From positions 3,534,001-3,598,000 of the forward strand of contig NZ_LR134116.1 of assembly GCF_900635455.1 (NCBI RefSeq): a stretch of DNA of 64,000 nt, given 5' to 3'. The translations under genes were made by a program, and so were the position numbers. The DNA comes from Yersinia intermedia. Its GTDB lineage: Bacteria > Pseudomonadota > Gammaproteobacteria > Enterobacterales > Enterobacteriaceae. Under the pieces are notes generated by a model, which did not search any database, had not been told where the DNA came from, and was given only the letters and a program-made list of their open reading frames with translations. The stretch's first letter is position 1. Each line of letters starts with the position of its first letter. Shown here piece by piece: positions 55,851-64,000 of the stretch.

Positions 55851-56363
55851 ATGGAAAGTTCGTTTAGTCCTATAGAACAGATGCTTAATTTTCGTGCCAA
55901 ACGCCAGAAGGATTTCCCTTATCAGGAGATTTTGCTGACGCGCTTGTGTATGCATATGCACAGTAAATTGCTAGAAAATCGCAACAAAATGCTGAAAGCG
56001 CAAGGGATTAACGAAACCTTGTTTATGGCGTTAATTACCCTGGATGCACAAGAAAGTCATAGCATCCAACCGTCTGAACTGAGTGCTGCACTGGGGTCTT
56101 CGCGCACTAATGCCACCCGCATTGCTGACGAGTTGGAAAAGAAAGGCTGGATTGAGCGCCGCGAAAGCCACAATGACCGCCGTTGTTTGCATTTGCATCT
56201 GACCGAAGCGGGTGTTGAGTTTTTAAATCAACTTCTGCCCCCACAGCATAAGTGCCTGCATTTTCTTTGGTCAACCCTCGACGCCGACGAACAGCAACAG
56301 CTTGAAACGCTGACGCGCAAGTTACTGACTCGTTTAGATCAAATGGAAGTACCGGAGCCGTAA
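55851..56363 (+). CDS. mprA: MarR-family repressor MprA (EmrR)
   Basis: Repressor of the emrAB efflux genes, released by uncouplers and phenolic drugs. The 170-residue protein has the MarR winged helix ([44 protein letters not shown] near 68-112). The start is the ATG at 55851 ([14 protein letters not shown]) with GAGG 11 bases upstream; eight further upstream codons are open but not conserved. A decayed gene separates it from emrA, so whether emrAB are read from the mprA promoter is uncertain. Confidence 0.95.
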   Translation: MESSFSPIEQMLNFRAKRQKDFPYQEILLTRLCMHMHSKLLENRNKMLKAQGINETLFMALITLDAQESHSIQPSELSAALGSSRTNATRIADELEKKGWIERRESHNDRRCLHLHLTEAGVEFLNQLLPPQHKCLHFLWSTLDADEQQQLETLTRKLLTRLDQMEVPEP

Positions 56364-56429
56364 TTCCAACATATCTACCCAGGTGCATGACTTGATCCAG
56401 CTAAACAACTATGCGATCCCCACATAGCT

Positions 56430-56816
56430 GGAGACTGACGCCTTTGTGCGCCGCATTTTTCCGGCGGGCTGCGCCTCAAGCGATAACATTGCGCCTCAGT
56501 CTCAAGTACTGGATAACCAACAAAACGCCAATTAGCACAGCCTAAAGTCAGTTCGTTAGCACTCAGTCATCAGTGGTGGCGGGTTCTGGAAGATCCCCAA
56601 CTTGATGCGTTGATGCCGCGCGGGTACGAGAGGCTCAAAGCCAGGATTATTGGTGGCGATAAATTGTTAGCAAGCGAATCATAATATCTACAACAGCAAC
56701 AATCAGCACTTACCGCCAGCAACTATTGATTGCAGGCCAAGATTAATTTGATCCGTTCATTGAGTGGTGGCTATCAGGCACCGGTCAGTGGTGGTTCACA
56801 AAATAAAACAATATAA
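56430..56816 (+). pseudogene. Remnant of outer-membrane efflux lipoprotein (NodT/TolC-like)
   Basis: Three fragments in different frames recall an outer membrane factor. A lipobox-like PAGCASSDNIAPQSQVLDN (from 56461, ending in a stop at 56533), preceded in another frame by LTPLCAAFF. Then HQWWRVLEDPQLDALM (near 56568-56616), the usual W-W-x-x-F-x-D-P-x-L-D block. Last, the C-terminal LIRSLSGGYQAP (from 56748). A full gene would be about 1.4 kb, so most is deleted and the rest frameshifted. It sits between mprA and emrA, where it would have supplied a dedicated outer membrane channel. Confidence 0.75.
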
Positions 56817-56831
56817 AATGTGGGGAAGACC

Positions 56832-58007
56832 ATGAGTACAAGCGCGGAAGCTCAAATCCCGCAACAACCGCAGAACAACAAAAAGAAGCAACGTAAGCAT
56901 GTGCTTCTTCTTCTGACGGTTATTTTTATCATCATTGGCGTGGCCTATCTTATTTATTGGTTCTTGGTGCTGCGTCATCACCAAGAGACTGATAATGCCT
57001 ATATTTCAGGCAATCAGGTACAGATCATGTCGCAAGTTTCTGGCAGCGTGATCAGTGTTAATGTCGAAAATACCGATTTGGTTAAAAGCGGTGATGTGCT
57101 GCTGGCCCTTGACCCAACTGATGCTGAACAGGCGTTTGAGCAGGCAAAAACCGCACTGGCTAACAGTGTGCGTCAAACCCACCAACTCATGATTAACAGT
57201 AAGCAGTATCAGGCAAATATTGCCCTGAAAAAAACGGAGCTAAGTAAATCACAAAATGACTTAAGCCGTCGTGTGGTACTGGGTTCTGCTAATGCAATTG
57301 GTCGTGAAGAAGTGCAACACGCCCGTGATGCTGTCGATGCAGCACAAGCTTCACTGGATGTTGCGATTGCACAATATAATGCCAATCAGGCGCTGGTTTT
57401 GAATACCCCACTGGAAAAACAACCGGCGGTTGAGCAGGCTGCGGCCAAGCTGCGTGATGCCTGGCTCTCTGTGCAACGGACCAAAGTTGTCAGCCCGGTA
57501 GACGGTTTTGTTTCACGCCGCAGTGTGCAAGTGGGTGCTGAAATTGCCAATGGCGCGCCATTGATGGCAGTTATCCCAGCGAACCAAATGTGGGTTGACG
57601 CTAACTTTAAAGAGACACAGTTAGCGAATATGCGCATTGGCCAAAGTGCCACCGTTATCACTGATTTCTATGGTGACAACGTGGTTTATCAGGGGAAAGT
57701 GGTTGGCCTGGATATGGGTACGGGTAGCGCCTTCTCATTGTTACCTGCGCAGAATGCCACCGGTAACTGGATTAAAGTGGTTCAGCGCCTACCGGTCCGT
57801 ATCGAATTGGATAACAAACAACTGGCTGAACATCCGCTGCGTATTGGCCTGTCAACAACGGTTAAAGTGGACACCACCAATACCGACGGCCAAGTGCTGG
57901 CACAAAATGTGCGGAAAGAACCGGCATTTGTAACTAACGCGTTGTCACTGGATTTAGCACCGGTTAATCAAATGATCAGCGACATTGTTCATGCGAATGC
58001 GGGTTAA
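56832..58007 (+). CDS. emrA: Multidrug efflux membrane fusion protein EmrA
   Basis: Periplasmic adaptor of the EmrAB-TolC pump, which exports uncouplers and nalidixic acid. The 391-residue protein has a cytoplasmic Lys-rich tail, one transmembrane helix (about 24-46), a lipoyl/barrel-sandwich half (SGSVISVNVENTDLVKSGDVLLALDP near 72), a coiled coil (95-200) and the returning half (VDGFVSRRSVQVGAEI near 225). The ATG at 56832 follows GGGGAAG by five bases; an upstream GTG is open but less likely. It begins just 16 bp after the decayed outer membrane gene. Confidence 0.95.
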   Translation: MSTSAEAQIPQQPQNNKKKQRKHVLLLLTVIFIIIGVAYLIYWFLVLRHHQETDNAYISGNQVQIMSQVSGSVISVNVENTDLVKSGDVLLALDPTDAEQAFEQAKTALANSVRQTHQLMINSKQYQANIALKKTELSKSQNDLSRRVVLGSANAIGREEVQHARDAVDAAQASLDVAIAQYNANQALVLNTPLEKQPAVEQAAAKLRDAWLSVQRTKVVSPVDGFVSRRSVQVGAEIANGAPLMAVIPANQMWVDANFKETQLANMRIGQSATVITDFYGDNVVYQGKVVGLDMGTGSAFSLLPAQNATGNWIKVVQRLPVRIELDNKQLAEHPLRIGLSTTVKVDTTNTDGQVLAQNVRKEPAFVTNALSLDLAPVNQMISDIVHANAG

Positions 58008-58046
58008 TGTTGATGCAAATGCAAGTTAAGCGCGCCGGAGGCCTCT

Positions 58047-59579
58047 GTGGCACAAAAACCGCTTGAGGGTGCCCAACTCGCCTGGATGACGGTCGCGCTA
58101 TCATTAGCGACTTTCATGCAGGTGTTGGACTCCACCATTGCAAACGTGGCTATTCCTACTATTGCCGGTGATTTAGGTTCATCCAACTCGCAAGGCACTT
58201 GGGTGATTACTTCGTTCGGGGTGGCGAATGCCATTTCAATCCCCATCACCGGCTGGCTGGCAAAGCGCATTGGTGAAGTGCGTCTGTTCCTGTGGGCGAC
58301 GGGGTTATTTGCTCTGGCCTCATGGTTGTGTGGTATTTCCAACAGCCTGGGGATGCTTATCTTCTTCCGGGTGATTCAGGGATTGGTCGCAGGGCCATTG
58401 ATTCCGCTGTCACAAAGCCTGTTACTCAATAACTATCCGCCAGCGAAGCGAAGTATGGCCCTGGCATTGTGGTCGATGACAATTGTCGTGGCCCCGATAT
58501 TTGGGCCGATCCTCGGCGGTTATATCAGCGATAACTATCACTGGGGCTGGATCTTCTTTATCAACATCCCTATCGGGCTGGTGGTTATTCTGGTCGCAGG
58601 CAGTACCTTAAAAGGGCGCGAGACCAAAACTGAAATCAAACCCATTGATACGGTGGGGCTGGTGCTATTGGTGGTGGGGATCGGTGCCTTACAAATCATG
58701 CTCGACCAAGGCAAGGAGCTGGATTGGTTTAACTCGACCGAAATTATCGTCCTGACGGTTATTGCCGTGATTGCCATTACCTTCTTGATAGTTTGGGAGC
58801 TAACTGACGACCATCCAGTGATTGATCTCTCGTTATTTAAATCGAGAAACTTTACCATTGGTTGCTTGTGTATCAGCCTGGCCTATATGTTGTACTTTGG
58901 CGCGATTGTCTTGCTGCCACAGCTACTACAGGAGGTATATGGCTACACCGCCACCTGGGCCGGTTTGGCATCTGCGCCGGTAGGCATATTGCCAGTGCTG
59001 CTATCGCCTATTATTGGCCGCTTCTCCCATCGAATTGATATGCGGCAGTTAGTCACATTCAGCTTCATTATGTATGCGGTATGTTTCTACTGGCGGGCTT
59101 ACACATTCGAACCGGGCATGGATTTTGGGGCGTCGGCGTGGCCGCAGTTTGTGCAAGGTTTTGCGATTGCCTGCTTCTTTATGCCACTGACCGCGATTAC
59201 GTTATCCGGTTTACCACCGGAGCGAATAGCCGCAGCATCCAGTTTGTCTAACTTCCTGCGAACACTGGCAGGGTCGATTGGTACGTCCATCACCACCACG
59301 CTGTGGACGCAAAGAGAATCGATGCATCATTCGCAACTGACTGAGTTTGTTAACCCGTACAATCCGAATGCGACACTGATGTATCAGGAGTTGGAAAAAC
59401 TGGGGATGAACAAGCAACAAGCCTCGGCTTATCTGGCACGGGAGATTACCAATCAGGGGCTGATTATCTCAGCAAATGAGATCTTCTGGCTTTCGGCGGG
59501 GGTGTTCCTGGTACTGCTGGCATTGGTGTGGTTTGCTAAGCCACCCTTTACCTCCGGTGGCGGCGGTGGCGCGCACTAA
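58047..59579 (+). CDS. emrB: Multidrug efflux MFS transporter EmrB (DHA2)
   Basis: A 510-residue, fourteen-helix proton antiporter, collinear with E. coli EmrB from QKPLEGAQL to a glycine-rich C-terminal tail (FTSGGGGGAH). Motifs: FMQVLDSTIANVAIPTIAGDLG (motif D1, near 22-43), GWLAKRIGEVRLF (motif A) and ALWSMTIVVAPIFGPILGGYI (motif C). The start is a GTG at 58047, six bases after GGAGG. Follows emrA by 39 bp and ends in a strong terminator. Confidence 0.97.
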   Translation: MAQKPLEGAQLAWMTVALSLATFMQVLDSTIANVAIPTIAGDLGSSNSQGTWVITSFGVANAISIPITGWLAKRIGEVRLFLWATGLFALASWLCGISNSLGMLIFFRVIQGLVAGPLIPLSQSLLLNNYPPAKRSMALALWSMTIVVAPIFGPILGGYISDNYHWGWIFFINIPIGLVVILVAGSTLKGRETKTEIKPIDTVGLVLLVVGIGALQIMLDQGKELDWFNSTEIIVLTVIAVIAITFLIVWELTDDHPVIDLSLFKSRNFTIGCLCISLAYMLYFGAIVLLPQLLQEVYGYTATWAGLASAPVGILPVLLSPIIGRFSHRIDMRQLVTFSFIMYAVCFYWRAYTFEPGMDFGASAWPQFVQGFAIACFFMPLTAITLSGLPPERIAAASSLSNFLRTLAGSIGTSITTTLWTQRESMHHSQLTEFVNPYNPNATLMYQELEKLGMNKQQASAYLAREITNQGLIISANEIFWLSAGVFLVLLALVWFAKPPFTSGGGGGAH

Positions 59580-59597
59580 CGGCTAACACCGAGCAAC

Positions 59598-59632
59598 AAA
59601 AAGGGCGCTGACTTATCATCAGCGCCCTTTTT
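59598..59632 (+). terminator. Terminator of emrB
   Basis: AAAAAGGGCGCTGA pairs with TCAGCGCCCTTTTT around CTTATCA; a long GC-rich stem with A/T flanks active on both strands. Confidence 0.92.
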
Positions 59633-59649
59633 ACTTTATAGCTCAGTCA

Positions 59650-59729
59650 TATAGACCCAACGTCATTGGCGTTGCAGGTAGGCAGCAAGCAACGCTGCTC
59701 ACCCTGCAGTTTCAACGATACAGGGTATT
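59650..59729. repeat. Short ERIC-like element at the yfiF 3' end
   Basis: It runs from ATAGACCCAACGTCATTGGCG to CAACGATACAGGGTATTA, with ERIC-type ends and a shortened centre (GGCAGCAAGCAACGCTGC). The final TTA contributes the yfiF stop codon (TAA at 59730-59728). Confidence 0.6.
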
Positions 59730-60822
59730 ATTGGGCGCTATTCTGACGCCACCATTCTGCTAGCAGAATACCGGTTGCCACTGATACGTTCAGGCTTTCT
59801 ACCCGGCCAGTACCGCCGATAGACACACTCATATCGCCCTGCTGCCAAGCGCTATCGGTCAGGCCGTCACTCTCTTGCCCTAATACCAGCACCATTTTGG
59901 CAGGCAGTTCAGCTTTTGACAGACTGACACCTTTATGGCTCGATGTGGTCACAATGGTGTAACCGGCTTTACGGAAGGTATCCAACACTGAGAGGAAATC
60001 GTCTGCATTGATAGCCTTGATATGTTCCGCACCACCTTCAGCCGTACGCACCGCCGCACCCGACTCCAGCATCGCCGGATCTTGCAACAATACGCCGTTA
60101 ATACCGAAATGCGCGCAGGTCCGCATAATGCCGCCGAGGTTATGTGGGTTACCCACATCTTCCAGCGCCAGTACACAATCTTTAGCCTGAGTCTGCTGTT
60201 GCAGATAGGTTTCTGCATCCAGTCCCTGGCGTTTCTTGATAAGGAAGCACACGCCACCATGGTGTTCAGTGCCAGAAGCCTTCGCCAGCTCTTCTTCCTC
60301 AACCACATGATAAGCCTTGCGGTTAGCCGCCATCCATTTCAGCGCTTCGCGAAAACGTGGGGTAACAGATTGCACAAACCAGGCACGGACGATAGCGTCC
60401 GGGCGGCTTTCAAATAACGCCTTACAAGCGTTCTCGCCATAAACACGCGTTTCTTCAGCCCGCTGACGGCGCAATTGTGCCGGATCTACATGACTTTTAC
60501 CGCTGATACCACCATGATCAAACTCTGGCTCTTCTGATGGCGCACGAGATACTGTTTTCCACGGTGAATCGTAAGGTCCATTGCCTTCAGAACGTGCCGG
60601 GCGGCTAGGACTCACGCGTTCATTACGGCCGGAATCGTTACGACGTGAATCATTACTACGCGGTGAGCTGCCCCGACCTGCATTATCACCTGGACGACCT
60701 TTGCTTGCCGGACGCTGGTTTTTACTACGGTTATTGTTGTTACGGTCGTCGCTGCTGCTTTCGTCACTGCGGACGTACATCACTTTGACTTTGCCGTTTT
60801 TGCCACTAAATGAATCGTTCAT
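59728..60822 (-). CDS. yfiF: SpoU/TrmH-family RNA methyltransferase YfiF
   Basis: A 364-residue predicted RNA 2'-O-methyltransferase. An N-terminal Ser/Arg/Asn-rich, probably disordered region (about 1-90) precedes an RNA-binding domain and a SPOUT catalytic domain. The latter has the three family motifs [12 protein letters not shown] (near 232), [12 protein letters not shown] (near 313) and [15 protein letters not shown] (C-terminal). The ATG at 60822 follows GGAGAAG by five bases; the upstream open codons are not conserved. Target RNA not established. The stop codon lies in an ERIC-like repeat. Confidence 0.92.
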   Translation of the reverse strand: MNDSFSGKNGKVKVMYVRSDESSSDDRNNNNRSKNQRPASKGRPGDNAGRGSSPRSNDSRRNDSGRNERVSPSRPARSEGNGPYDSPWKTVSRAPSEEPEFDHGGISGKSHVDPAQLRRQRAEETRVYGENACKALFESRPDAIVRAWFVQSVTPRFREALKWMAANRKAYHVVEEEELAKASGTEHHGGVCFLIKKRQGLDAETYLQQQTQAKDCVLALEDVGNPHNLGGIMRTCAHFGINGVLLQDPAMLESGAAVRTAEGGAEHIKAINADDFLSVLDTFRKAGYTIVTTSSHKGVSLSKAELPAKMVLVLGQESDGLTDSAWQQGDMSVSIGGTGRVESLNVSVATGILLAEWWRQNSAQ

Positions 60823-61031
60823 TGTCTTCTCCACCAACGCGCAGGGCGCGAAGATTACCTGATGTCCGCCCGGTTAGCCATAACCAAGCGCTAAAAGCTA
60901 GCAACTATCGTATTCATCGAATAAACCTTTTTGGCACTTATCTCATTTATCTCCATAATAGATAACAACAAGGAAACAAGTCAGCGATGTTTTCTCTTCT
61001 ATCTATTGAGACACTAAATAAAGGCTAATCT

Positions 61032-61472
61032 ATGAATACGGTATGTGCAGCTTGTATGGCGACTAACCGCCTACCGGAAGAACGTATTGATGACGGCGCT
61101 AAATGTGGGCGCTGCGGCCACTCTTTATTTGATGGCGAGGTGATTAACGCCACCACTGAAACGCTGGATAAATTGCTGCAAGATGACTTGCCGGTGGTCA
61201 TCGACTTCTGGGCTCCGTGGTGCGGCCCTTGCCGCAGCTTCGCGCCTATCTTTGAAGACGTGGCCGCAGAACGTGCCGGAAAAGTCCGCTTCGTCAAAGT
61301 TAACACCGAAGCCGAACCTGAACTCAGTACCCGTTTCCGTATCCGCAGCATTCCAACTATTATGCTGTATCGCAACGGTAAAATGATCGACATGCTCAGC
61401 GGCGCATTGCCAAAAGCACCTTTTGATCATTGGTTAGATGAGCAATTATCAGTAGCGTCAGCCGCCCGATAA
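61032..61472 (+). CDS. trxC: Thioredoxin 2
   Basis: Cytoplasmic disulfide reductase induced by oxidative stress. The 146-residue protein has an N-terminal zinc-binding extension with Cys5, Cys8, Cys25 and Cys28, then the thioredoxin fold with active site WCGPC (63-67). In E. coli trxC is in the OxyR regulon; I cannot see a convincing OxyR site in the 209-bp upstream region. Divergent from yfiF and followed by its own terminator. Confidence 0.96.
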   Translation: MNTVCAACMATNRLPEERIDDGAKCGRCGHSLFDGEVINATTETLDKLLQDDLPVVIDFWAPWCGPCRSFAPIFEDVAAERAGKVRFVKVNTEAEPELSTRFRIRSIPTIMLYRNGKMIDMLSGALPKAPFDHWLDEQLSVASAAR

Positions 61473-61527
61473 GCTAGTTTAACCCATTTATCGCGTTTCG
61501 GCGCAACGTAGTCACCCGGTGAAATTG

Positions 61528-61565
61528 ATGCCCTGACAGTTTTTTGTCGGGGCATTGTTTTTTTG
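61528..61565 (+). terminator. Terminator of trxC
   Basis: ATGCCCTGACA (61528-61538) pairs with TGTCGGGGCAT (61545-61555; one T-G), followed by TGTTTTTTTG. Confidence 0.9.
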
Positions 61566-61627
61566 TTTTATGGTATGACTAAGCACAAGGGTTGATTAGA
61601 ATAGCGCTATTTCATCAGGAGTCCGTC

Positions 61628-62383
61628 GTGACTGAAATATTCATCACCGACCATGCGTTAAGTTTAGATACGGTCCTCACGACGGAAAATGCCGTACTGC
61701 GTTTACGCCAGCAGCGTTTAGCGGCATCCACGCGCGCCTATCGTGCCCGTGGTTGTCGGGCAATACGTTGTCAGGGCTGCCTGTTGGCAGAGCGTTTTTG
61801 TTTGTGCGATACCATAAAACCGCAGCCAGCCGCCAGCCGCTTTTGCCTGATTATGTTTGATACCGAACCTCTAAAACCCAGCAATACCGGTCGCTTAATC
61901 GCTGATATTCTACCCGATACCCAGGCCTTTCTCTGGGCACGCACTGAGGTTGCCCCTGAGTTGCTCGCAGCCATTAGCGACCCGACGCGCCAGCCATATG
62001 TCGTATTCCCAGAAAAATACGCTGAACCGCCACGGCAGATACTCAATCACTTGCCCATCAGCGATAAGCCTCCGCTATTTATACTGCTGGACGGCACCTG
62101 GAACGAAGCCAAAAAGATGTTCCGCAAAAGTCCCTATCTGGCTGACCTGCCGATGCTGTCACTCAATGTCACTAATAGCTCGGATTATCTGTTACGTGAA
62201 GCCCCGCGCCCAGAGCAACACTGCACGGTCGAAGTCGCCGCCGCCCTGCTACAACAAGCAGGTGATATCCGGGCCGCAGACCAATTAACGGCCCATTTCC
62301 ACTATTTCCGCCAGCAATATTTAGCGGGAAAACCTCACCACCCAGTGGGGCGAGTCACAGCAACTGTCGAAGAAAGCACATAA
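61628..62383 (+). CDS. tapT: tRNA-uridine aminocarboxypropyltransferase (YfiP/TapT, DTW family)
   Basis: Transfers the 3-amino-3-carboxypropyl group of SAM to U47 of tRNAs (acp3U). The 251-residue protein has a CxxC-type zinc cluster RCQGCLLAERFCLC (near 48-61) and the DTW signature as LLDGTWNEAKKMF (near 155). The start is the GTG at 61628, six bases after AGGAG; twelve upstream codons from an ATG are open but lie in the trxC terminator flank. E. coli order yfiF-trxC-yfiP-patZ is kept. Confidence 0.92.
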   Translation: MTEIFITDHALSLDTVLTTENAVLRLRQQRLAASTRAYRARGCRAIRCQGCLLAERFCLCDTIKPQPAASRFCLIMFDTEPLKPSNTGRLIADILPDTQAFLWARTEVAPELLAAISDPTRQPYVVFPEKYAEPPRQILNHLPISDKPPLFILLDGTWNEAKKMFRKSPYLADLPMLSLNVTNSSDYLLREAPRPEQHCTVEVAAALLQQAGDIRAADQLTAHFHYFRQQYLAGKPHHPVGRVTATVEEST

Positions 62384-62406
62384 AATCAGATAAGCTGTCT
62401 TTAATT

Positions 62407-62536
62407 TATACCCAATAGATTTCAGGGGCAGGAAGGCAGCGAATCGTTCTGGAACCAGTTTGAACAGTATTGATGCGAGCCCGCAGGCTGAGTAAGCGCA
62501 GCCAACACACCTGTAATGTCAAAGATGACGGGGATA
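62407..62536. repeat. ERIC-like element between tapT and patZ
   Basis: It starts TATACCCAATAGATTTCAGG and ends CAAAGATGACGGGGATA, with GAGTAAGCGCAGCCAACACACCTG, a clear ERIC right half. The left-centre is diverged. The right end lies four bases from the patZ start codon, and its GGGGATA is the only purine-rich tract at ribosome-binding distance. Confidence 0.75.
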
Positions 62537-62540
62537 AACG

Positions 62541-64000
62541 ATGAGCCAACGTGGATTAGAAGCATTACTACGCCCGAAGTCTATTGCGGTTATCGGCGCT
62601 TCTGAAAAGCCGGAGCGCGCCGGTTTTCTGATGATGCGTAATTTGCTGGATGGTGGCTTCAATGGCCCTATTCTACCGGTGACCCCAACCCATAAAGCAG
62701 TATGTGGCGTGTTGGCTTACGCAAATATCGCTAACCTGCCGATCACGCCCGATCTGGCGATTCTGTGTACTCATGACAGCCGCAATCTGGCACTGTTGGA
62801 AGATCTCGGTATCCGTGGCTGCAAAGCGGTCATCATTTTGTCTGCCGCAACTGAACAGTTCCCAGAGCTGAAAGCCTGCGCGCAACGCCATCATATGCGC
62901 CTACTTGGCCCCAACAGTCTGGGTTTGCTGGCCCCATGGCAAGGGTTAAATGCCAGTTTCTCACCCGTTCCCATCAAGAAAGGGCGCCTGGCATTTATCT
63001 CTCAATCTGCCGCGGTAGCCAACACCATTCTCGATTGGGCGCAGCAGCGGGAAGTTGGTTTCTCGTATTTTATTGCGCTAGGTGACAGTCTGGATATTGA
63101 TGTCGATGACTTACTCGATTTCCTGGCCAGAGATGGCAAAACCAGTGCCATTATGCTGTATATCGAACACATCAGTGATGCGCGCCGGTTTTTATCCGCC
63201 TCACGTAGTGCTTCGCGCAATAAACCGATTCTGGTGGTCAAAAGTGGCCGCACACAACGTGCTCAACAGTTGCTCAATGGTCAGCAAGGGCTGGACGCGG
63301 CTTATGATGCCGCGATTCAGCGGGCTGGCTTGCTGCGGGTGCAGGATACTCACGAGCTATTCTCCGCCGTTGAAACACTCAGCCATATGCACCCGCTACG
63401 GGGTGAGCGGTTATTGATTGTCAGCAATGGTTCCGCCCCGGCGGCCATGGCGTTGGATGAGTTGATCAGCCGTAATGGCAAGTTGGCGACCCTGTCTGAT
63501 ACCACCCAATCCGCGTTGAGTGCCGTACTGCCCTCTTTTGTCTCCTTACGTAACCCCATAGACTTGCGCGATGATGCCAGCGCTGAGCGCTATCTGGCGG
63601 CGCTTAAACCGCTACTGGACAGTACCGACTACGATGCACTATTGCTGATTCATTCTCCGAGCGCTGCTGCGCCAGGAAGCAAAACGGCGGAATTACTGAT
63701 TTCAGCTATCCGCCAGCACCCACGCGGCAAGCGCCTTACCCTGCTCACTAACTGGTGCGGTGAATATTCATCGCAAGATGCACGCCGACTGTTCACCGAA
63801 GCCGGGATCCCAACCTATCGTACCCCGGAGGGGGCGATTACTGCCTTTATGCATATGGTGGAATATCGCCGTAACCAGAAGCAATTGAAAGAAACACCTG
63901 CGCTGCCTGTCGGCCTCACCGCCAACACCGCCCATGTGCATCAGTTGATCCGCCAGGCGCTGGCAGAAGGTGCTACCCAGCTTGATACCCATGAAGTACA
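62541..64000 (+). CDS. patZ: Protein lysine acetyltransferase PatZ (Pka, YfiQ), partial
   Basis: The first 486 codons of an enzyme normally near 890 residues, running off the right edge. PatZ acetylates lysines (for example of acetyl-CoA synthetase, inactivating it) and has an inactive ADP-forming acyl-CoA synthetase-like region followed by a C-terminal GNAT domain, which is outside the window. Seen here: the CoA-binding Rossmann domain (MSQRGLEALLRPKSIAVIGAS), LLGPNSLGLLAPWQGLNASF, SQSAAVANTILDWAQQ and LTNWCGEYSSQDARRLF. Near-collinear with E. coli. Start ATG at 62541 directly after an ERIC-like element. Confidence 0.95.
   Translation, partial: MSQRGLEALLRPKSIAVIGASEKPERAGFLMMRNLLDGGFNGPILPVTPTHKAVCGVLAYANIANLPITPDLAILCTHDSRNLALLEDLGIRGCKAVIILSAATEQFPELKACAQRHHMRLLGPNSLGLLAPWQGLNASFSPVPIKKGRLAFISQSAAVANTILDWAQQREVGFSYFIALGDSLDIDVDDLLDFLARDGKTSAIMLYIEHISDARRFLSASRSASRNKPILVVKSGRTQRAQQLLNGQQGLDAAYDAAIQRAGLLRVQDTHELFSAVETLSHMHPLRGERLLIVSNGSAPAAMALDELISRNGKLATLSDTTQSALSAVLPSFVSLRNPIDLRDDASAERYLAALKPLLDSTDYDALLLIHSPSAAAPGSKTAELLISAIRQHPRGKRLTLLTNWCGEYSSQDARRLFTEAGIPTYRTPEGAITAFMHMVEYRRNQKQLKETPALPVGLTANTAHVHQLIRQALAEGATQLDTHEV

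Noticed and set aside
60838..61031. OxyR site upstream of trxC
   Set aside because: Scattered ATAG/CTAT pieces occur, but not with the spacing of an OxyR operator.

Overview
The window looks like a chromosomal stretch of a Yersinia, most likely of the enterocolitica-like group. This is an inference from three things. Core gene order matches several E. coli K-12 neighbourhoods, but with Yersinia-type additions (full methionine salvage set, Na+-NQR, HMW1-type rscBAC locus). ERIC-type repeats are present. Coding GC is near 45-50% by eye with AT-rich spacers. No rRNA, tRNA, CRISPR, prophage or intact insertion sequence was found.

Layout. 1-2.7 kb: N-terminal third of a giant cyclic beta-1,2-glucan synthase (NdvB/ChvB type), running off the left edge. 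3.1-7.6 kb: the c-di-GMP flagellar brake ycgR and the pseudouridine operon psuK-psuG-psuT, where PsuK carries an N-terminal helix-turn-helix. 8-16 kb: proBA, crl, frsA, gpt, pepD and dinB (with a perfect LexA box), then ddlA. 17.5-18.5 kb: a secreted glycerophosphodiesterase-like protein lacking several canonical catalytic residues. 18.7-25.9 kb: the Na+-NQR operon nqrABCDEF with its maturation genes apbE and nqrM. 26.3-31.2 kb: dpaA, yafJ, gmhA and fadE, with a FadR operator in front of fadE.

31.3-42.0 kb is the most striking part. It is a three-gene operon (rscB-rscA-rscC) encoding a TpsB transporter, a 2322-residue TpsA adhesin and an HMW1C-type cytoplasmic N-glycosyltransferase. The adhesin carries tandem ~146-residue beta-helix repeats packed with N-X-S/T sequons, and ends with a cysteine pair like the surface anchor of HMW1. 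42.6-49.1 kb holds the complete methionine salvage pathway (mtnK, mtnA, mtnD, mtnC, mtnB, mtnE) plus the omega-amidase yafV; both divergent promoters carry candidate MetJ boxes. In E. coli fadE and yafV are separated only by ivy, so about 17 kb is inserted or exchanged between them here.

49.2-52.9 kb: an allantoate-catabolism pair (hpxJ, hpxK) beside an RpiR-family regulator. Three copies of a 16-bp palindrome, one before the regulator and two before hpxJ, make a convincing operator set. 53.2-59.6 kb: an MFS exporter, the valine exporter ygaZH (with an elaborate leader hairpin and no visible ribosome binding site), and mprA-emrA-emrB. A decayed outer-membrane efflux lipoprotein gene lies between mprA and emrA. 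59.7-64 kb: yfiF, trxC, yfiP (tapT) and the start of patZ, in E. coli order.

Four ERIC-like elements (10.5, 45.1, 59.7 and 62.4 kb) sit tightly against genes. They abut the mtnD stop codon, contain the yfiF stop codon and supply the purine-rich tract before patZ.
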